A DNA stretch of 64,000 nt, from the NCBI GenBank assembly GCA_001899145.1, contig MKVF01000006.1, positions 248,001-312,000 on the forward strand, in the 5' to 3' direction. Shown here one piece after another: positions 53,893-62,776 of this stretch. The notes beneath the pieces were generated by a model. The model was not told where the DNA came from and searched no databases. It was given only the letters and a program-made list of their open reading frames with translations. Position numbers and translations under genes: made by a program. The DNA comes from Flavobacteriia bacterium 40-80. Its GTDB lineage: Bacteria; Bacteroidota; Bacteroidia; Flavobacteriales_D; Crocinitomicaceae. Position 1 is the stretch's first letter, and every line of letters begins with the position of its first letter.

Positions 53893-54080
53893 TCACTTGT
53901 TTCGATACTTTGAAAGGTAATCATTCATGTTAAGTATCATCTCCTGGGAGAACGTTCCATACCATCCATAATCAGGATCATGTGATTCGAAGACAGTTTC
54001 TCCCCACCTGTTAAAACAAGCACAGTATAGGAATCTTTCCGGAAGCCGGCAGTCATTACCGGTTTAAAGACATGCGCTCA
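53893..54080 (-). pseudogene. Decayed CHU_C (type IX C-terminal) domain fragment
   Basis: Minus-strand translation gives, in one frame, HVFKPVMTAGFRKDSYTVLV, and in another FNRWGETVFESHDPDYGWYG followed by TFSQEMILNMNDYLSKYRNK and a TGA stop at 53895-53893. FNRWGE-VFES-DPDYGW-GTF is the hallmark of gliding-motility-associated C-terminal domains, where GWDGT is usual (here GWYGT). The two pieces need one frameshift to join, and no start or upstream body is present. It is therefore a remnant of the 3' end of a third secreted surface protein. Confidence 0.75.
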
Positions 54081-54086
54081 AAATAA

Positions 54087-54120
54087 GAAAAGGTTGCCAT
54101 TTTCATTTTAGCAACCTTTC
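54087..54120 (-). terminator. Terminator after TonB receptor
   Basis: GAAAGGTTGC and GCAACCTTTTC pair around an AT-rich loop on the minus strand; TTTTCTTATTTTG follows. Confidence 0.8.
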
Positions 54121-54144
54121 CATATTTTAATATTTATTTTTCTC

Positions 54145-56487
54145 TTAAAACTTATAGCTTACGCCGAGGCTTGGCATGATCGGGAACTGGTAAATAATCT
54201 CGTTTGTGACACGATTTACGTAGAAAATATTCTTTCTGTTGTAAGCATTCGTTACACTTGCGTTGACCTCCAGATTGGATTCATTTTTAAAGATGAACGA
54301 TTTTTTGATCGTTACGTCCAAGCGGTGGTATGCAGGCAGCCTTTCGGAATTGAATTTCCCCATGATCAGCGTCACATCGCCGGAATTGGTTGTGGTATAA
54401 TCCGTAGTCACACCTGAAGGAAATGTTTCATTCTGATAAGCTCCCGCAGTCGGCGTGAACGGCAATCCTGATCCGTAGTTCCAGCGAAGATTAATCTCAA
54501 TATCTTTCTTTTTACCCAGCTGGTAAGATGCAACAATATTCACGTTATGTCTTCTGTCAAAAACGGGGTAATAAAATTCATATCCGTCATGACGTTTGGA
54601 ATATCCCAATGAATAAGTTACCCAAAGGAACATTCTGTTCTTTTGAAATTTACCTAAAAAGTCAACTCCGTATGATTTACCGGATTCTATAATGAAATCT
54701 TTTTTCAATTCGTCCGGAATATCATCAAACTGAGCTTCGTCATTGTATTGTTTGTTCTGGTTAATATTACTCAATTGTGTAAAATCCTTGTAATAACCTT
54801 CTACATTTAAAGTAACATATTTCCCAAGATCCACCTCTACTCCACCCACAGCATGCCACGCGAACTGCAACGCATTTTTCACTGTTCTGACTTTACCATT
54901 TTCATCGGTATAAGTTTCCTGGAAATTTGTCGGAGCGGATAGCAATCCGTTGAACAGGTTCACAACATCTCTGTCCGAAGAAGTGGAAGTAAAGTTCTGA
55001 GAATAACGCCCTCCGGAAACTTTAAATCTGAGGAATTCGCTTGCGTTATATTTAACTGCTAAACGAGGCTCCGGTGAAATAGTACTTCGGGAAGCATAAG
55101 CCTGAAGCCTGAAGCCCGGCTGAAATACAAAGCGCTTATACACCAGACGGTAATTCACAAATGCCGCTAATTCGAATGAGAAATTCTCCGAGCTGATAAC
55201 ATTTCCCAGCTCATTTGCTGTCTTATAATTCGTATTGAACGCACTGATTAAAATCCCGGCGTCAATCTGTGATTGTCTCTTTTGGAAATAAGTAAAGTCA
55301 AATCCTAGGTTCGCTCCTCCTATGCTGCTTGTTCTCGGCGCAGCAGAACCTGCTTCTGCGAATGAAGTGGAGAAATAACTTCCGTTTACATATCCTTTTA
55401 TAAGAACGGGTGAATTCTGAGGTACGATATTAAAGTTCATTCCTCCGCCTCCCTGTGTCCATTTTAAAGACGCAGCGTTGTAATAGTTAACGCTGTCATA
55501 GTTGTAAAAACCGAAAAAGTTAATTTTTGATCCTCCATCCGTATTAATTGTCAGTTTTCCGAAAACATCCGTAAAATTGAAGGGCAGGCCGCTTCCCTTA
55601 TTGACTTTAGGATAAAGTACTTTGGAAGTGTATGGCAGAAGGGAATGTTTAGCCGATAGAAGAAAAGAAGTATTGCTTAGCTCCTTTCCATTCTTCCCGA
55701 GCGGGCCTTCCAAAACTAATTTTCCCATGAAAGGCGACGCTGAAACTTTTCCTCCGAATTTATTCCGGTTTCCGTCTCTGTACGTAATATCCATCACGGA
55801 AGAAATACGCCCGCCGTACTTTGCGTCAAAACCTCCCGTGTAAATATCCACATTCTTGATCAGTTCCGATTCAAAAATAGAAAAGAAACCAATGGAGTGA
55901 AACGGCGTGTAAATAGTCATACCATCCAGCAAAATGCGATTTTGAATCGGTGTTCCTCCACGAACATAGAGCTGTCCACCCTGGTCACCGGTCGTAACAA
56001 CTCCGGGAGTAACACTGAACGCTGTAAGCACGTCCGGCTCACCACCCTGAGAAGGGATCCGTTCCACATCTTTCTTATTAAAATTTATCTCGGAAACGGT
56101 AACCGTTGTCTTCTTATGGGAAGACTGCGCTTTTACAACAACATCATCCAGCTTTTCGTCTTCCATTTCTTTCAACACATAGCTGACATTGACAATCTGA
56201 TTGGCAGAAGTAACTTTAATTGTTTCTTCCAGCTTTTCAAAAAAATCATTTTCTATCTTCAGCTTATACTCTCCGACGTTCATTTTCGGAACAGAGAAAA
56301 AACCGTCAATATCTGTTACTGCCTGAAATACTTCCTGGCCAGAGCCGTAAATATTAACCTGCATATAGATTACCGGCTCTCCTGTCTTCTTGTCTTTCAG
56401 ATAACCTCTGATGGTTGCATTCTGAGCAAACGACAGCGTAATACAGAATAAAAATGAAATCGTTAATAGGATGTTGGATAATTTCAT
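54145..56487 (-). CDS. TonB-dependent outer-membrane receptor
   Basis: A 780-residue TonB-dependent receptor. Signal peptide MKLSNILLTISFLFCITLSFA is followed by a CarboxypepD_reg domain (about 24-105, RGYLKDKKTGEPVIYMQVNIYG), a plug (about 140-235, GDQGGQLYVRGGTPIQNRILLDGM), and a beta-barrel ending in MPSLGVSYKF. It imports a substrate across the outer membrane using TonB energy. No SusD partner follows, and no substrate-linked genes are adjacent, so the ligand is unknown. Preceded by AAGGAAAC, a possible weak SD. Confidence 0.93.
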   Translation of the reverse strand: MKLSNILLTISFLFCITLSFAQNATIRGYLKDKKTGEPVIYMQVNIYGSGQEVFQAVTDIDGFFSVPKMNVGEYKLKIENDFFEKLEETIKVTSANQIVNVSYVLKEMEDEKLDDVVVKAQSSHKKTTVTVSEINFNKKDVERIPSQGGEPDVLTAFSVTPGVVTTGDQGGQLYVRGGTPIQNRILLDGMTIYTPFHSIGFFSIFESELIKNVDIYTGGFDAKYGGRISSVMDITYRDGNRNKFGGKVSASPFMGKLVLEGPLGKNGKELSNTSFLLSAKHSLLPYTSKVLYPKVNKGSGLPFNFTDVFGKLTINTDGGSKINFFGFYNYDSVNYYNAASLKWTQGGGGMNFNIVPQNSPVLIKGYVNGSYFSTSFAEAGSAAPRTSSIGGANLGFDFTYFQKRQSQIDAGILISAFNTNYKTANELGNVISSENFSFELAAFVNYRLVYKRFVFQPGFRLQAYASRSTISPEPRLAVKYNASEFLRFKVSGGRYSQNFTSTSSDRDVVNLFNGLLSAPTNFQETYTDENGKVRTVKNALQFAWHAVGGVEVDLGKYVTLNVEGYYKDFTQLSNINQNKQYNDEAQFDDIPDELKKDFIIESGKSYGVDFLGKFQKNRMFLWVTYSLGYSKRHDGYEFYYPVFDRRHNVNIVASYQLGKKKDIEINLRWNYGSGLPFTPTAGAYQNETFPSGVTTDYTTTNSGDVTLIMGKFNSERLPAYHRLDVTIKKSFIFKNESNLEVNASVTNAYNRKNIFYVNRVTNEIIYQFPIMPSLGVSYKF

Positions 56488-56582
56488 GAGTTTCCTTCTA
56501 CATTATATTTAATAAGGTTGCATATTTACTATTTTCTATTGAGAAAATGGCGAAAAAAAAATTAAAACTGCACTTTCATTGA

Positions 56583-57362
56583 TTAATGAGTATTCCGTGC
56601 TTTCTTCACTTTCTCCCAATAGGTATCCATTTCCGCTAAATTCAACTCTGTAATCACTTTTCCATCAGCAGTAATCAGCCGTTCCAGCTCCTGAAACCGG
56701 GCAATAAATTTCCGGTTTGTTTTTTCCAGCGCTGCTTCAGGATCGATATTCATAAACCGGGCATAATTGATCAGTGAAAAGAAAATATCTCCCAGCTCCT
56801 TTTCCGCTTCTTTTGAATCCACATTTTCCACTTCCTTAAACTCTCTGATTTCTTCTTCCACTTTCGCCCAGACCTGGCTTTTATCATCCCAGTCAAAGCC
56901 TACTCCTTTCACCTTTTCCTGGATCCGCTGCGCCTTATTCATCGCAGGAAGACTTTTCGGGACTCCTCCCAGCACCGATTTATTTCCTTCTGAAAGCTTT
57001 ATCTTCTCCCAGTTACGTTTTACTTCTTCCTCATCTTCCGCTTTCACATCACCATAAATATGCGGATGGCGGTGGATCAACTTATCACACACACCATTCA
57101 GAACATCTGTCACATCAAATGCTTTGACCTCGCTTCCCAGCTTTGAATAAAAAACAAGATGAAGGAACAAATCTCCCAGCTCCTTTTTTATTTCTTCCAG
57201 ATCTTGTTCATGAATAGCATCCGACAATTCAAAAGTTTCTTCTATGGTCAACTTTCTCAGGCTTTCAAACGTCTGTTTCTTATCCCAGGGACATTTTTCC
57301 CGCAGATCATCCATAATGTCTAATAATCTTTTAAATGCGTCTAATCTCGGATCGTTCATCAT
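56583..57362 (-). CDS. mazG: Nucleoside triphosphate pyrophosphohydrolase MazG
   Basis: A 259-residue MazG, hydrolysing NTPs to NMPs and PPi and modulating ppGpp or damaged nucleotide pools. Two MazG domains are visible: CPWDKKQTFESL with EETFELSDAI and KKELGDLFLHLVFY in the first half, and EEIREFKEVE with EKELGDIFFSLINYARF in the second. Metal-binding Glu/Asp pairs are intact. The frame is open to a GTG at 57392; the two adjacent ATGs at 57362 and 57359 are better starts. Divergent from the PagL-like gene. Confidence 0.94.
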   Translation of the reverse strand: MMNDPRLDAFKRLLDIMDDLREKCPWDKKQTFESLRKLTIEETFELSDAIHEQDLEEIKKELGDLFLHLVFYSKLGSEVKAFDVTDVLNGVCDKLIHRHPHIYGDVKAEDEEEVKRNWEKIKLSEGNKSVLGGVPKSLPAMNKAQRIQEKVKGVGFDWDDKSQVWAKVEEEIREFKEVENVDSKEAEKELGDIFFSLINYARFMNIDPEAALEKTNRKFIARFQELERLITADGKVITELNLAEMDTYWEKVKKARNTH

Positions 57363-57399
57363 ACTTAAAGGGCTGTTTAAAATCTGTGCCACAAAATTA

Positions 57400-57427
57400 T
57401 TGATAATTCAATTATTGATTACATTTG
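57400..57427 (+). promoter_or_regulatory. Promoter with -7 box 5 nt before the ATG (PagL-like gene)
   Basis: TTG (57400-57402), 17 bp, TACATTTG (57420-57427); the ATG is at 57432. Both elements fit the consensus, so a leaderless transcript is strongly suggested. Confidence 0.75.
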
Positions 57428-57431
57428 CCAC

Positions 57432-58502
57432 ATGAAAAACCTTTTTTACCTTTTGATTACTTTCCTCATCGCACTCAGCGCCTTCGCTCAGGGAAATAAT
57501 CATTTAGGTATTGAAATACAAAACCGTACAGGATTCATCATTGCCCACCGCGGACTTATGAGCCATATTCCTGAAAGCCACGCCATCGGCGGAGAACTTA
57601 CTGTTTATTATCAGACGAAAGGAAAAAGCGAATATCACCAATTGTATAAATATCCGAAATACGGTGTTTCCTTTATCGGAACAAGTGTCGGAAACGGGCA
57701 CATTCTCGGAAGCATGTTCGGAGGAATAGTTTTCGGGGATTTTCCCTTTATAAAGACCAAAAAAGATGAATTTTCGGGGAATATCGGTGTCGGGATAGGT
57801 TATGTTACCAAAATTTACGATCCGGTGAAAAATCCGAAAAATTCGGCGATCAGCACTCATCTGAACGCATTAATCAATTTAGGTATAAAATACCGTCACT
57901 ATTTCAGCAACGGGCTGTATTTCAATTTAGGCTTTAATATTACACATGCCAGTAACGGAGCGTCAAGAGTTCCAAACCTGGGAGTCAATCTTATACAACC
58001 GTCTATCGGAATAGGTTATCTGCTCGAAAATGTGGAATTAAAAACTAAAGAACAAAAAATTGAGCTTGATAAAAAATGGAAATTCGGACTCTTAGGAATA
58101 GTCAGCTGTAAGGAAATTTATCCTATCGGGGGGAAATTACATCTGATAGGAAACCTGTCGTTCACTGTGACAAAACGCTTTACAAAAAAATCAGGAATTG
58201 AAATTTACGCGGATGGCTTTTATAAGACTTCTATATTAAATGATGTGTACCGGGACGACACAACGCCCTGGAACGTGATTCAGGCAGGTGTATTCAGTGC
58301 TTACAACCTGTATATTAATAAACTGAGAGTCGTTGTCGGATTGGGCGCTTACGTATATGATAAATTTAAGCCAGACGGACCGATATACACCCGTTTGGGA
58401 TTCAAATATCAGATTAACAATCATTTACTTGCAGTAGTGGGGTTAAAATCACATTGGGCAAAAGCAGATTATGTGGAATATGGGATCGGATATACGTTTT
58501 AA
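57432..58502 (+). CDS. PagL-like lipid A deacylase (acyloxyacyl hydrolase)
   Basis: A 356-residue outer-membrane protein: signal MKNLFYLLITFLIALSAFA, then a beta-barrel of the lipid A 3-O-deacylase (PagL) type. The catalytic His-Ser pair of PagL is visible in FNITHASNGASRVP near residue 170-183. PagL removes an acyl chain from lipid A. The barrel is longer than classical PagL (about 170 residues), with an extra C-terminal half as in Bacteroidota acyloxyacyl hydrolases. It overlaps the GIN-domain gene by 32 bp. Confidence 0.87.
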   Translation: MKNLFYLLITFLIALSAFAQGNNHLGIEIQNRTGFIIAHRGLMSHIPESHAIGGELTVYYQTKGKSEYHQLYKYPKYGVSFIGTSVGNGHILGSMFGGIVFGDFPFIKTKKDEFSGNIGVGIGYVTKIYDPVKNPKNSAISTHLNALINLGIKYRHYFSNGLYFNLGFNITHASNGASRVPNLGVNLIQPSIGIGYLLENVELKTKEQKIELDKKWKFGLLGIVSCKEIYPIGGKLHLIGNLSFTVTKRFTKKSGIEIYADGFYKTSILNDVYRDDTTPWNVIQAGVFSAYNLYINKLRVVVGLGAYVYDKFKPDGPIYTRLGFKYQINNHLLAVVGLKSHWAKADYVEYGIGYTF

Positions 58503-59241
58503 AATACTTTCGCTTGCGATAATTGCTGTACTTTCTTTCTCTTGCAAAAAGGCAGAGGACAGAACATGCTTTAAAACGCTGGGAGAAGACAGCAGTCTTG
58601 AATTGCCTCTTCCCCGCCTGGATAAATTATCCGTAACAGGGAAAATCAAATATATCCTTATCCAGGATTCAACTAATAAGGCAGTAGTTCATGGAGGGAA
58701 AAATCTCATTAAACACATTGATTTTTCATACGATGCAGATTCCGTTTTACATATTTCCAATAAAAATAAATGCAATGTGTTACGGAAAATGAACCATCAG
58801 CTCACGGTAGAATTACATATTTCCGATCTTTCTTCATTAACAATAAATTCCGGGGATTCGGTTGTTTCGAGAGGTACCCTGAAATCACCGTTCATCTATG
58901 TAAAAGTAAACGACGGAGCAGCATCAATTGTGCTGGACTTTGACGTTCATCAACTTGATACGTATGTAGTATATGGTTTTGCAGATCTCACCTATACAGG
59001 AAAAGCAAAGACCTGCAACAATAACATATCTTTTGCCTCCTCTCTGAATGCTTTGGGATTAAAAGTATCTGATTATATCTATATCCGTTCTTTTACCAGC
59101 CAGCCCGTTTATTTTAACACAAACCAGACTTATATGGAAGGGTTAATAGAAAGTAACGGAGATATTTATTATGAAGGAATTCCTTCTCACCTGGATGTAA
59201 AAACCGAAGCAGGAAACGGGAAATTAATTAAGCTGCAATAG
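58471..59241 (+). CDS. GIN-domain (DUF2807) lipoprotein
   Basis: A 256-residue lipoprotein with a DUF2807 (GIN) right-handed beta-solenoid domain. The signal ends ILSLAIIAVLSFSC; both ATG 58471 and ATG 58480 (MGSDIRFKIL) are possible. The mature part alternates short strands: LDKLSVTGKIKYILIQ, LTVELHISDLSSLTINSGDSV, YVKVNDGAASIVLDF, GLIESNGDIYYEG. Function of this family is not established. It overlaps the PagL-like gene by 32 bp and is probably co-transcribed; no enzyme motif was seen. Confidence 0.82.
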   Translation: MWNMGSDIRFKILSLAIIAVLSFSCKKAEDRTCFKTLGEDSSLELPLPRLDKLSVTGKIKYILIQDSTNKAVVHGGKNLIKHIDFSYDADSVLHISNKNKCNVLRKMNHQLTVELHISDLSSLTINSGDSVVSRGTLKSPFIYVKVNDGAASIVLDFDVHQLDTYVVYGFADLTYTGKAKTCNNNISFASSLNALGLKVSDYIYIRSFTSQPVYFNTNQTYMEGLIESNGDIYYEGIPSHLDVKTEAGNGKLIKLQ

Positions 59242-59270
59242 CTTTTGATTGTTTTCTGTAGATTAAGAAT

Positions 59271-59300
59271 TTATGAATAGTGAATAGTGAATTGTTCATG
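59271..59300. repeat. Second copy of the GAATAGTGAA repeat
   Basis: ATGAATAGTGAATAGTGAAT occurs here, as a relative of the repeat cluster at 11483-11546. It is followed by TTGTTCATGG, a partial inverted arm. Confidence 0.5.
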
Positions 59301-59380
59301 GTGTCTAGCCGGACCCCATCATCTTTTAAATATCTGGATATCCTTAAATCGTAAAATCCCTGGTCTTTTGTCTTGCGTCT

Positions 59381-59411
59381 TTTGTCTTACATCTAACTTA
59401 TGTTATCTTTG
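59381..59411 (+). promoter_or_regulatory. Promoter of the cyclophilin gene
   Basis: TTTG (59381-59384), 19 bp, TATCTTTG (59404-59411). The -33 TTTG is in a GTCTTTTGTCTT direct repeat. The ATG follows 20 nt downstream. Confidence 0.78.
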
Positions 59412-59431
59412 CAACTCGAAATCTAAAAAAT

Positions 59432-59884
59432 ATGGAAGCAGTAATTAAAACCAATAAAGGGGATATGCGTGTTACTTTTTACGAAAAAGACGCTCCGAAA
59501 ACAGTTGAAAATTTCGTAAAGCTGGCAAAGCTGGGATTTTATAACGGGCTGAAATGGCACCGAGTACTTCCTGACTTCGTTATCCAGGGGGGCTGCCCAA
59601 ACACAAGAGAAGGAGCAAACGGATATCCGGGAACAGGCGGACCGGGATATAGTATTGACTGCGAGCTGACCGGAGAAAATCAATATCATGACAGAGGAGT
59701 GCTTTCTATGGCTCACGCCGGAAAAAATACCGGAGGATCTCAGTTTTTCATCTGTCATTCCAGAAATAATACCGCTCATTTGGATCGCCATCATACCTGT
59801 TTCGGAAAAGTTACCGAAGGAATTGAGGTAGTAGACGCTATTCGTGAAGGTGATTCTATCGACGAAATTTCAATAATCGAATAA
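59432..59884 (+). CDS. Peptidyl-prolyl cis-trans isomerase, cyclophilin type
   Basis: A 150-residue cytoplasmic cyclophilin (PpiB-like), accelerating proline isomerisation in protein folding. Typical features are [28 protein letters not shown] with the catalytic Arg in [18 protein letters not shown], and [15 protein letters not shown]. The catalytic Trp/His of the C-terminal part reads HHTCFG. It is monocistronic with consensus promoter and hairpin terminator. The length is slightly short but normal for bacterial single-domain cyclophilins. Confidence 0.93.
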   Translation: MEAVIKTNKGDMRVTFYEKDAPKTVENFVKLAKLGFYNGLKWHRVLPDFVIQGGCPNTREGANGYPGTGGPGYSIDCELTGENQYHDRGVLSMAHAGKNTGGSQFFICHSRNNTAHLDRHHTCFGKVTEGIEVVDAIREGDSIDEISIIE

Positions 59885-59892
59885 ATATATCA

Positions 59893-59917
59893 AGTCCCGG
59901 CAAACCGGGACTCATTT
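59893..59917 (+). terminator. Terminator after cyclophilin gene
   Basis: AGTCCCGG, CAAA, CCGGGACT (59893-59912) followed by CATTTCTG. The arms are perfect; the T tract is weak. Confidence 0.75.
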
Positions 59918-59929
59918 CTGTCTGAAAAT

Positions 59930-61810
59930 ATGCAATTCGGGAAACTTCCTTCAAATGTTGTGGAATTAGTTAAAAGAGCGGGATGGTTTCTCGTCTTTAT
60001 GCAAATTACCCGGGTTCTGTTTTTCCTGTTCAACAAAACAACTTTTCAGAGCTTTACTTTTTCTGACTTCATTGGAGGATTATGGTTTGATATTGTAACG
60101 TTTAATTTAATCGGATTTCCGTATATCATCCTTCATTCTCTGCCCTTCAGATTTCGTTTTACAAAAGCATTTCAATTATTTCTGAACAGCCTTTACTACA
60201 TCATTTTCATTTCGTGTCTTTCGCTGAATCTGATCGATGTCATTTATTATAAACATTCTCACAAAAGATCTACCATCGACCTATTCTCCATTGTTTCGAC
60301 AGGAAACGATTTTCAGCAGCAATTAAGCTCTTTATTCCGCGACTTCTGGTTTCTGTTATTATTCATGCTGATCTTCCTTGGAATTTTCATCTTCATTCAT
60401 AAAAAAACATTTAAACGCCCGGTTTTCACCACCTATAAAGCAGAATTTTTTTCTTTCCTCATTATTACCGGATGTACCATCGCTTTAGGAAGAGGAGGCT
60501 TTTCGCTTCGCCCCATTTCCACTCTGAACGCCAGCTTTTTTACTTCACCTGACAAGATCGGGCTGGTTTTAAATACGCCGTTCACAGTTGTTAAGTCCAT
60601 AGGAAAACAGCAGCTGGAAGTACCGGAATATTATACACCGGAAGAGCTTCCGAAACATTTCAATCCCGTACAAACCAGCCAGCCACAGCATTTATTTTCA
60701 CAGCAGAAAAACGTCGTTATCATTCTTCTGGAAAGCTTCGGGGCTGAATTTGTCGGATGTGCAGGAGCAAAACGATCATTTACTCCTTTCCTGGATTCCA
60801 TTGCGCAGCACAGCTTAAACTTTAAAAACGGAGTGGCAAACGGAAGCCGCTCCATTGAAGCAATGCCGGCCATTTATGTATCCATTCCAACCTGGATGGA
60901 TGAAGCTTACATCACTTCTCCATACGGAAGCAATAATGTCCGATCGATTGCCCAAATCTTAGGCTCAAATGGATATGAAACCGCCTTTTTTCATGGTGCA
61001 ACCAACGGCTCCATGCGTTTTGATGCTTTTACAAAGCAAATGGGCGTAACGCATTACTTCGGGAGAAATGAATATGGAAACGATGCTCATTTTGACAAAT
61101 CCTGGGGAATCCTGGATGAATATTTCCTTCCCTGGTCAGTAAAAAAAATGAATGAGCTTAAAAAACCGTTCTTTTCAACCATTTTTACGCTTTCCTCCCA
61201 TCATCCGTATTATATTCCGAAAAACTGGAAGGGGAAATTAAAAAAAGGGCCGCATCCGCTATGCGAAACAATCAATTACACGGATGAAAGCCTTCGCTTA
61301 TTTTTCAAAGAGGCAAAAAAACAAGACTGGTATAAAAATACCCTGTTCATTTTTTTAGCGGATCACACACCGGCAGCAGTCAGCTCCAAATATGCTTCAC
61401 ATACCGAAATATTCCATATACCGATTCTGATTTTTGACCCGGAACAGAAAGTAAAACCTGTAAATTCCGATGAGTTTTTCCAGCAGACGGATCTGTATCC
61501 TACCCTGCTCGATTTGCTGGATATCAAAACTGATTTTTACGCGTTCGGCAACTCCTATTTCAAACACAGAAATGAAGCAATGAGCTATGCTCAGGGGAAT
61601 TATTTTTATTTCTTCGAAAACTACATTCTGACATTTCAAGACAATGAATGCCGGAACCTGATCAATATAAAAACTCCGGGTGCTGTTCAGGCAGATTCGC
61701 TCAGCTCTTATCAAAACAAAACTCAAATCGTGAGCAAAAGAATCCGGGCGATGATTCAGACCTTCAATTCTGATTTAGTGCACAATCAGGCGAATACGAA
61801 TAAACGTTAA
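59930..61810 (+). CDS. LTA synthase-like sulfatase-fold phosphotransferase
   Basis: A 626-residue membrane protein of the LtaS/phosphoglycerol transferase type. About five N-terminal helices (residues 15-230) precede a sulfatase-fold extracytoplasmic domain (about 260-545). Metal ligands and nucleophile region: VVIILLESFGAEF (Glu), ANGSRSIEAMPA (the Ser in SRS is the likely nucleophile, where Gram-positive LtaS has Thr), and FLADHTPAAV (Asp/His). In a Gram-negative it probably modifies periplasmic glucans, lipid A or surface glycolipids with phospho-headgroups; substrate unknown. DAG kinase follows downstream, which may supply recycled lipid. Confidence 0.9.
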   Translation: MQFGKLPSNVVELVKRAGWFLVFMQITRVLFFLFNKTTFQSFTFSDFIGGLWFDIVTFNLIGFPYIILHSLPFRFRFTKAFQLFLNSLYYIIFISCLSLNLIDVIYYKHSHKRSTIDLFSIVSTGNDFQQQLSSLFRDFWFLLLFMLIFLGIFIFIHKKTFKRPVFTTYKAEFFSFLIITGCTIALGRGGFSLRPISTLNASFFTSPDKIGLVLNTPFTVVKSIGKQQLEVPEYYTPEELPKHFNPVQTSQPQHLFSQQKNVVIILLESFGAEFVGCAGAKRSFTPFLDSIAQHSLNFKNGVANGSRSIEAMPAIYVSIPTWMDEAYITSPYGSNNVRSIAQILGSNGYETAFFHGATNGSMRFDAFTKQMGVTHYFGRNEYGNDAHFDKSWGILDEYFLPWSVKKMNELKKPFFSTIFTLSSHHPYYIPKNWKGKLKKGPHPLCETINYTDESLRLFFKEAKKQDWYKNTLFIFLADHTPAAVSSKYASHTEIFHIPILIFDPEQKVKPVNSDEFFQQTDLYPTLLDLLDIKTDFYAFGNSYFKHRNEAMSYAQGNYFYFFENYILTFQDNECRNLINIKTPGAVQADSLSSYQNKTQIVSKRIRAMIQTFNSDLVHNQANTNKR

Positions 61811-61876
61811 TATTTTTATAATTTTTCAAACTTTAAGGCACGATTTTTGCTATTTCCGGAATCAGTAAAAATTAAA

Positions 61877-62776
61877 ATGTCAGGGAAGAAACGCATTCGA
61901 TTTATCATCAATCCGATTTCCGGTATCGGTAAGAAAAATCAGTTACCTGACCTTATTGAAACGTACCTGGATCACAACAAATATGACTATGAGATCCGCC
62001 TGACAGAATACAGGAAACATGCCAGGCAAATAGCCATAGACTCCTCTCTCGAAGGCTTTGATATTGTTTGTGCTGTCGGAGGTGACGGCTCCGTTCATGA
62101 AGTGGGAACCGGACTCATCGGTACAGTAACACAATTAGCCATTATTCCCACAGGTTCCGGAAACGGTCTGGCGAGACATCTGAAAATCCCTCTGAATATC
62201 ATAGAGGCGATTAAATGTATCAACGAAGGACATTCTTCAAAAATGGATACCATTCTTGCCAACGACAAGCCTTTTCTCGGTTTTGGAGGCTACGGCTTTG
62301 ACGCGCTCATAGCCAAACGATTTGACGAATATCATAAAAGAGGTTTTTCAAGTTATGTAAAGCTTGTCCTGAAAGAATTTTTCCGGTACAAACCGGTTCA
62401 CACAATTATAGAAACAGAGAACCAGCTCATTGAAGATCATTACTTTCTTTGCAGCATTGCTAATTCTTCCGAATTCGGAAACGGCTTCTGTATCTCCCCG
62501 AACTCAAAGCTGGACGACGGAATACTGGAACTTTGCCTGCTCCGTCCGATAAAACTGACCGCTCTCCCCGGATTAGTCACTGATTTTTTCCGCCGGAAAG
62601 CAGATCAGAATAAAAATATTCAGATCATTTCTTTCAAAAAAGCACGGATCCGGATGAAAGGCAATATTGCACATTATGACGGTGAGCCTTTTAATGTCAG
62701 AAATGAGCTGAACATAGAAGTAAAACCAAAAAGTTTAAATATCTTAGTAGGCAAAAATTACAATGCAATTCATTGA
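61877..62776 (+). CDS. Diacylglycerol kinase family (lipid kinase)
   Basis: A 299-residue DAGK-catalytic-domain lipid kinase of the YegS/DgkB type. Nucleotide-binding motifs are VGGDGSVHEVGTGL near 62-75 and PTGSGNGLARHL near 90; the C-terminal beta sandwich has FVSN-like SIANSSEFGNGF and HYDGEPF. It phosphorylates diacylglycerol or related lipids at the cytoplasmic side. The frame is open to a TTG at 61847, but the ATG at 61877 (MSGKKRIRFIINPISG) is the conventional start. It overlaps the next gene by 14 bp. Confidence 0.92.
   Translation: MSGKKRIRFIINPISGIGKKNQLPDLIETYLDHNKYDYEIRLTEYRKHARQIAIDSSLEGFDIVCAVGGDGSVHEVGTGLIGTVTQLAIIPTGSGNGLARHLKIPLNIIEAIKCINEGHSSKMDTILANDKPFLGFGGYGFDALIAKRFDEYHKRGFSSYVKLVLKEFFRYKPVHTIIETENQLIEDHYFLCSIANSSEFGNGFCISPNSKLDDGILELCLLRPIKLTALPGLVTDFFRRKADQNKNIQIISFKKARIRMKGNIAHYDGEPFNVRNELNIEVKPKSLNILVGKNYNAIH

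Larger units (their letters stand above)
53850..54144. other. Intergenic region with a gene remnant and a terminator
   Basis: 295 bp without an intact gene. It contains a frameshifted remnant of a type IX C-terminal domain on the minus strand (53893-54080) and the terminator of the TonB receptor (54087-54120). Confidence 0.7.

Noticed and set aside
54145-56487. SusC-type glycan utilisation locus
   Set aside because: No SusD-like lipoprotein or glycoside hydrolase is adjacent; the receptor is a stand-alone TonB-dependent protein.
59242-59431. Degraded coding sequence before cyclophilin
   Set aside because: Short repeats and a promoter explain the segment; no frame gave recognisable protein similarity.
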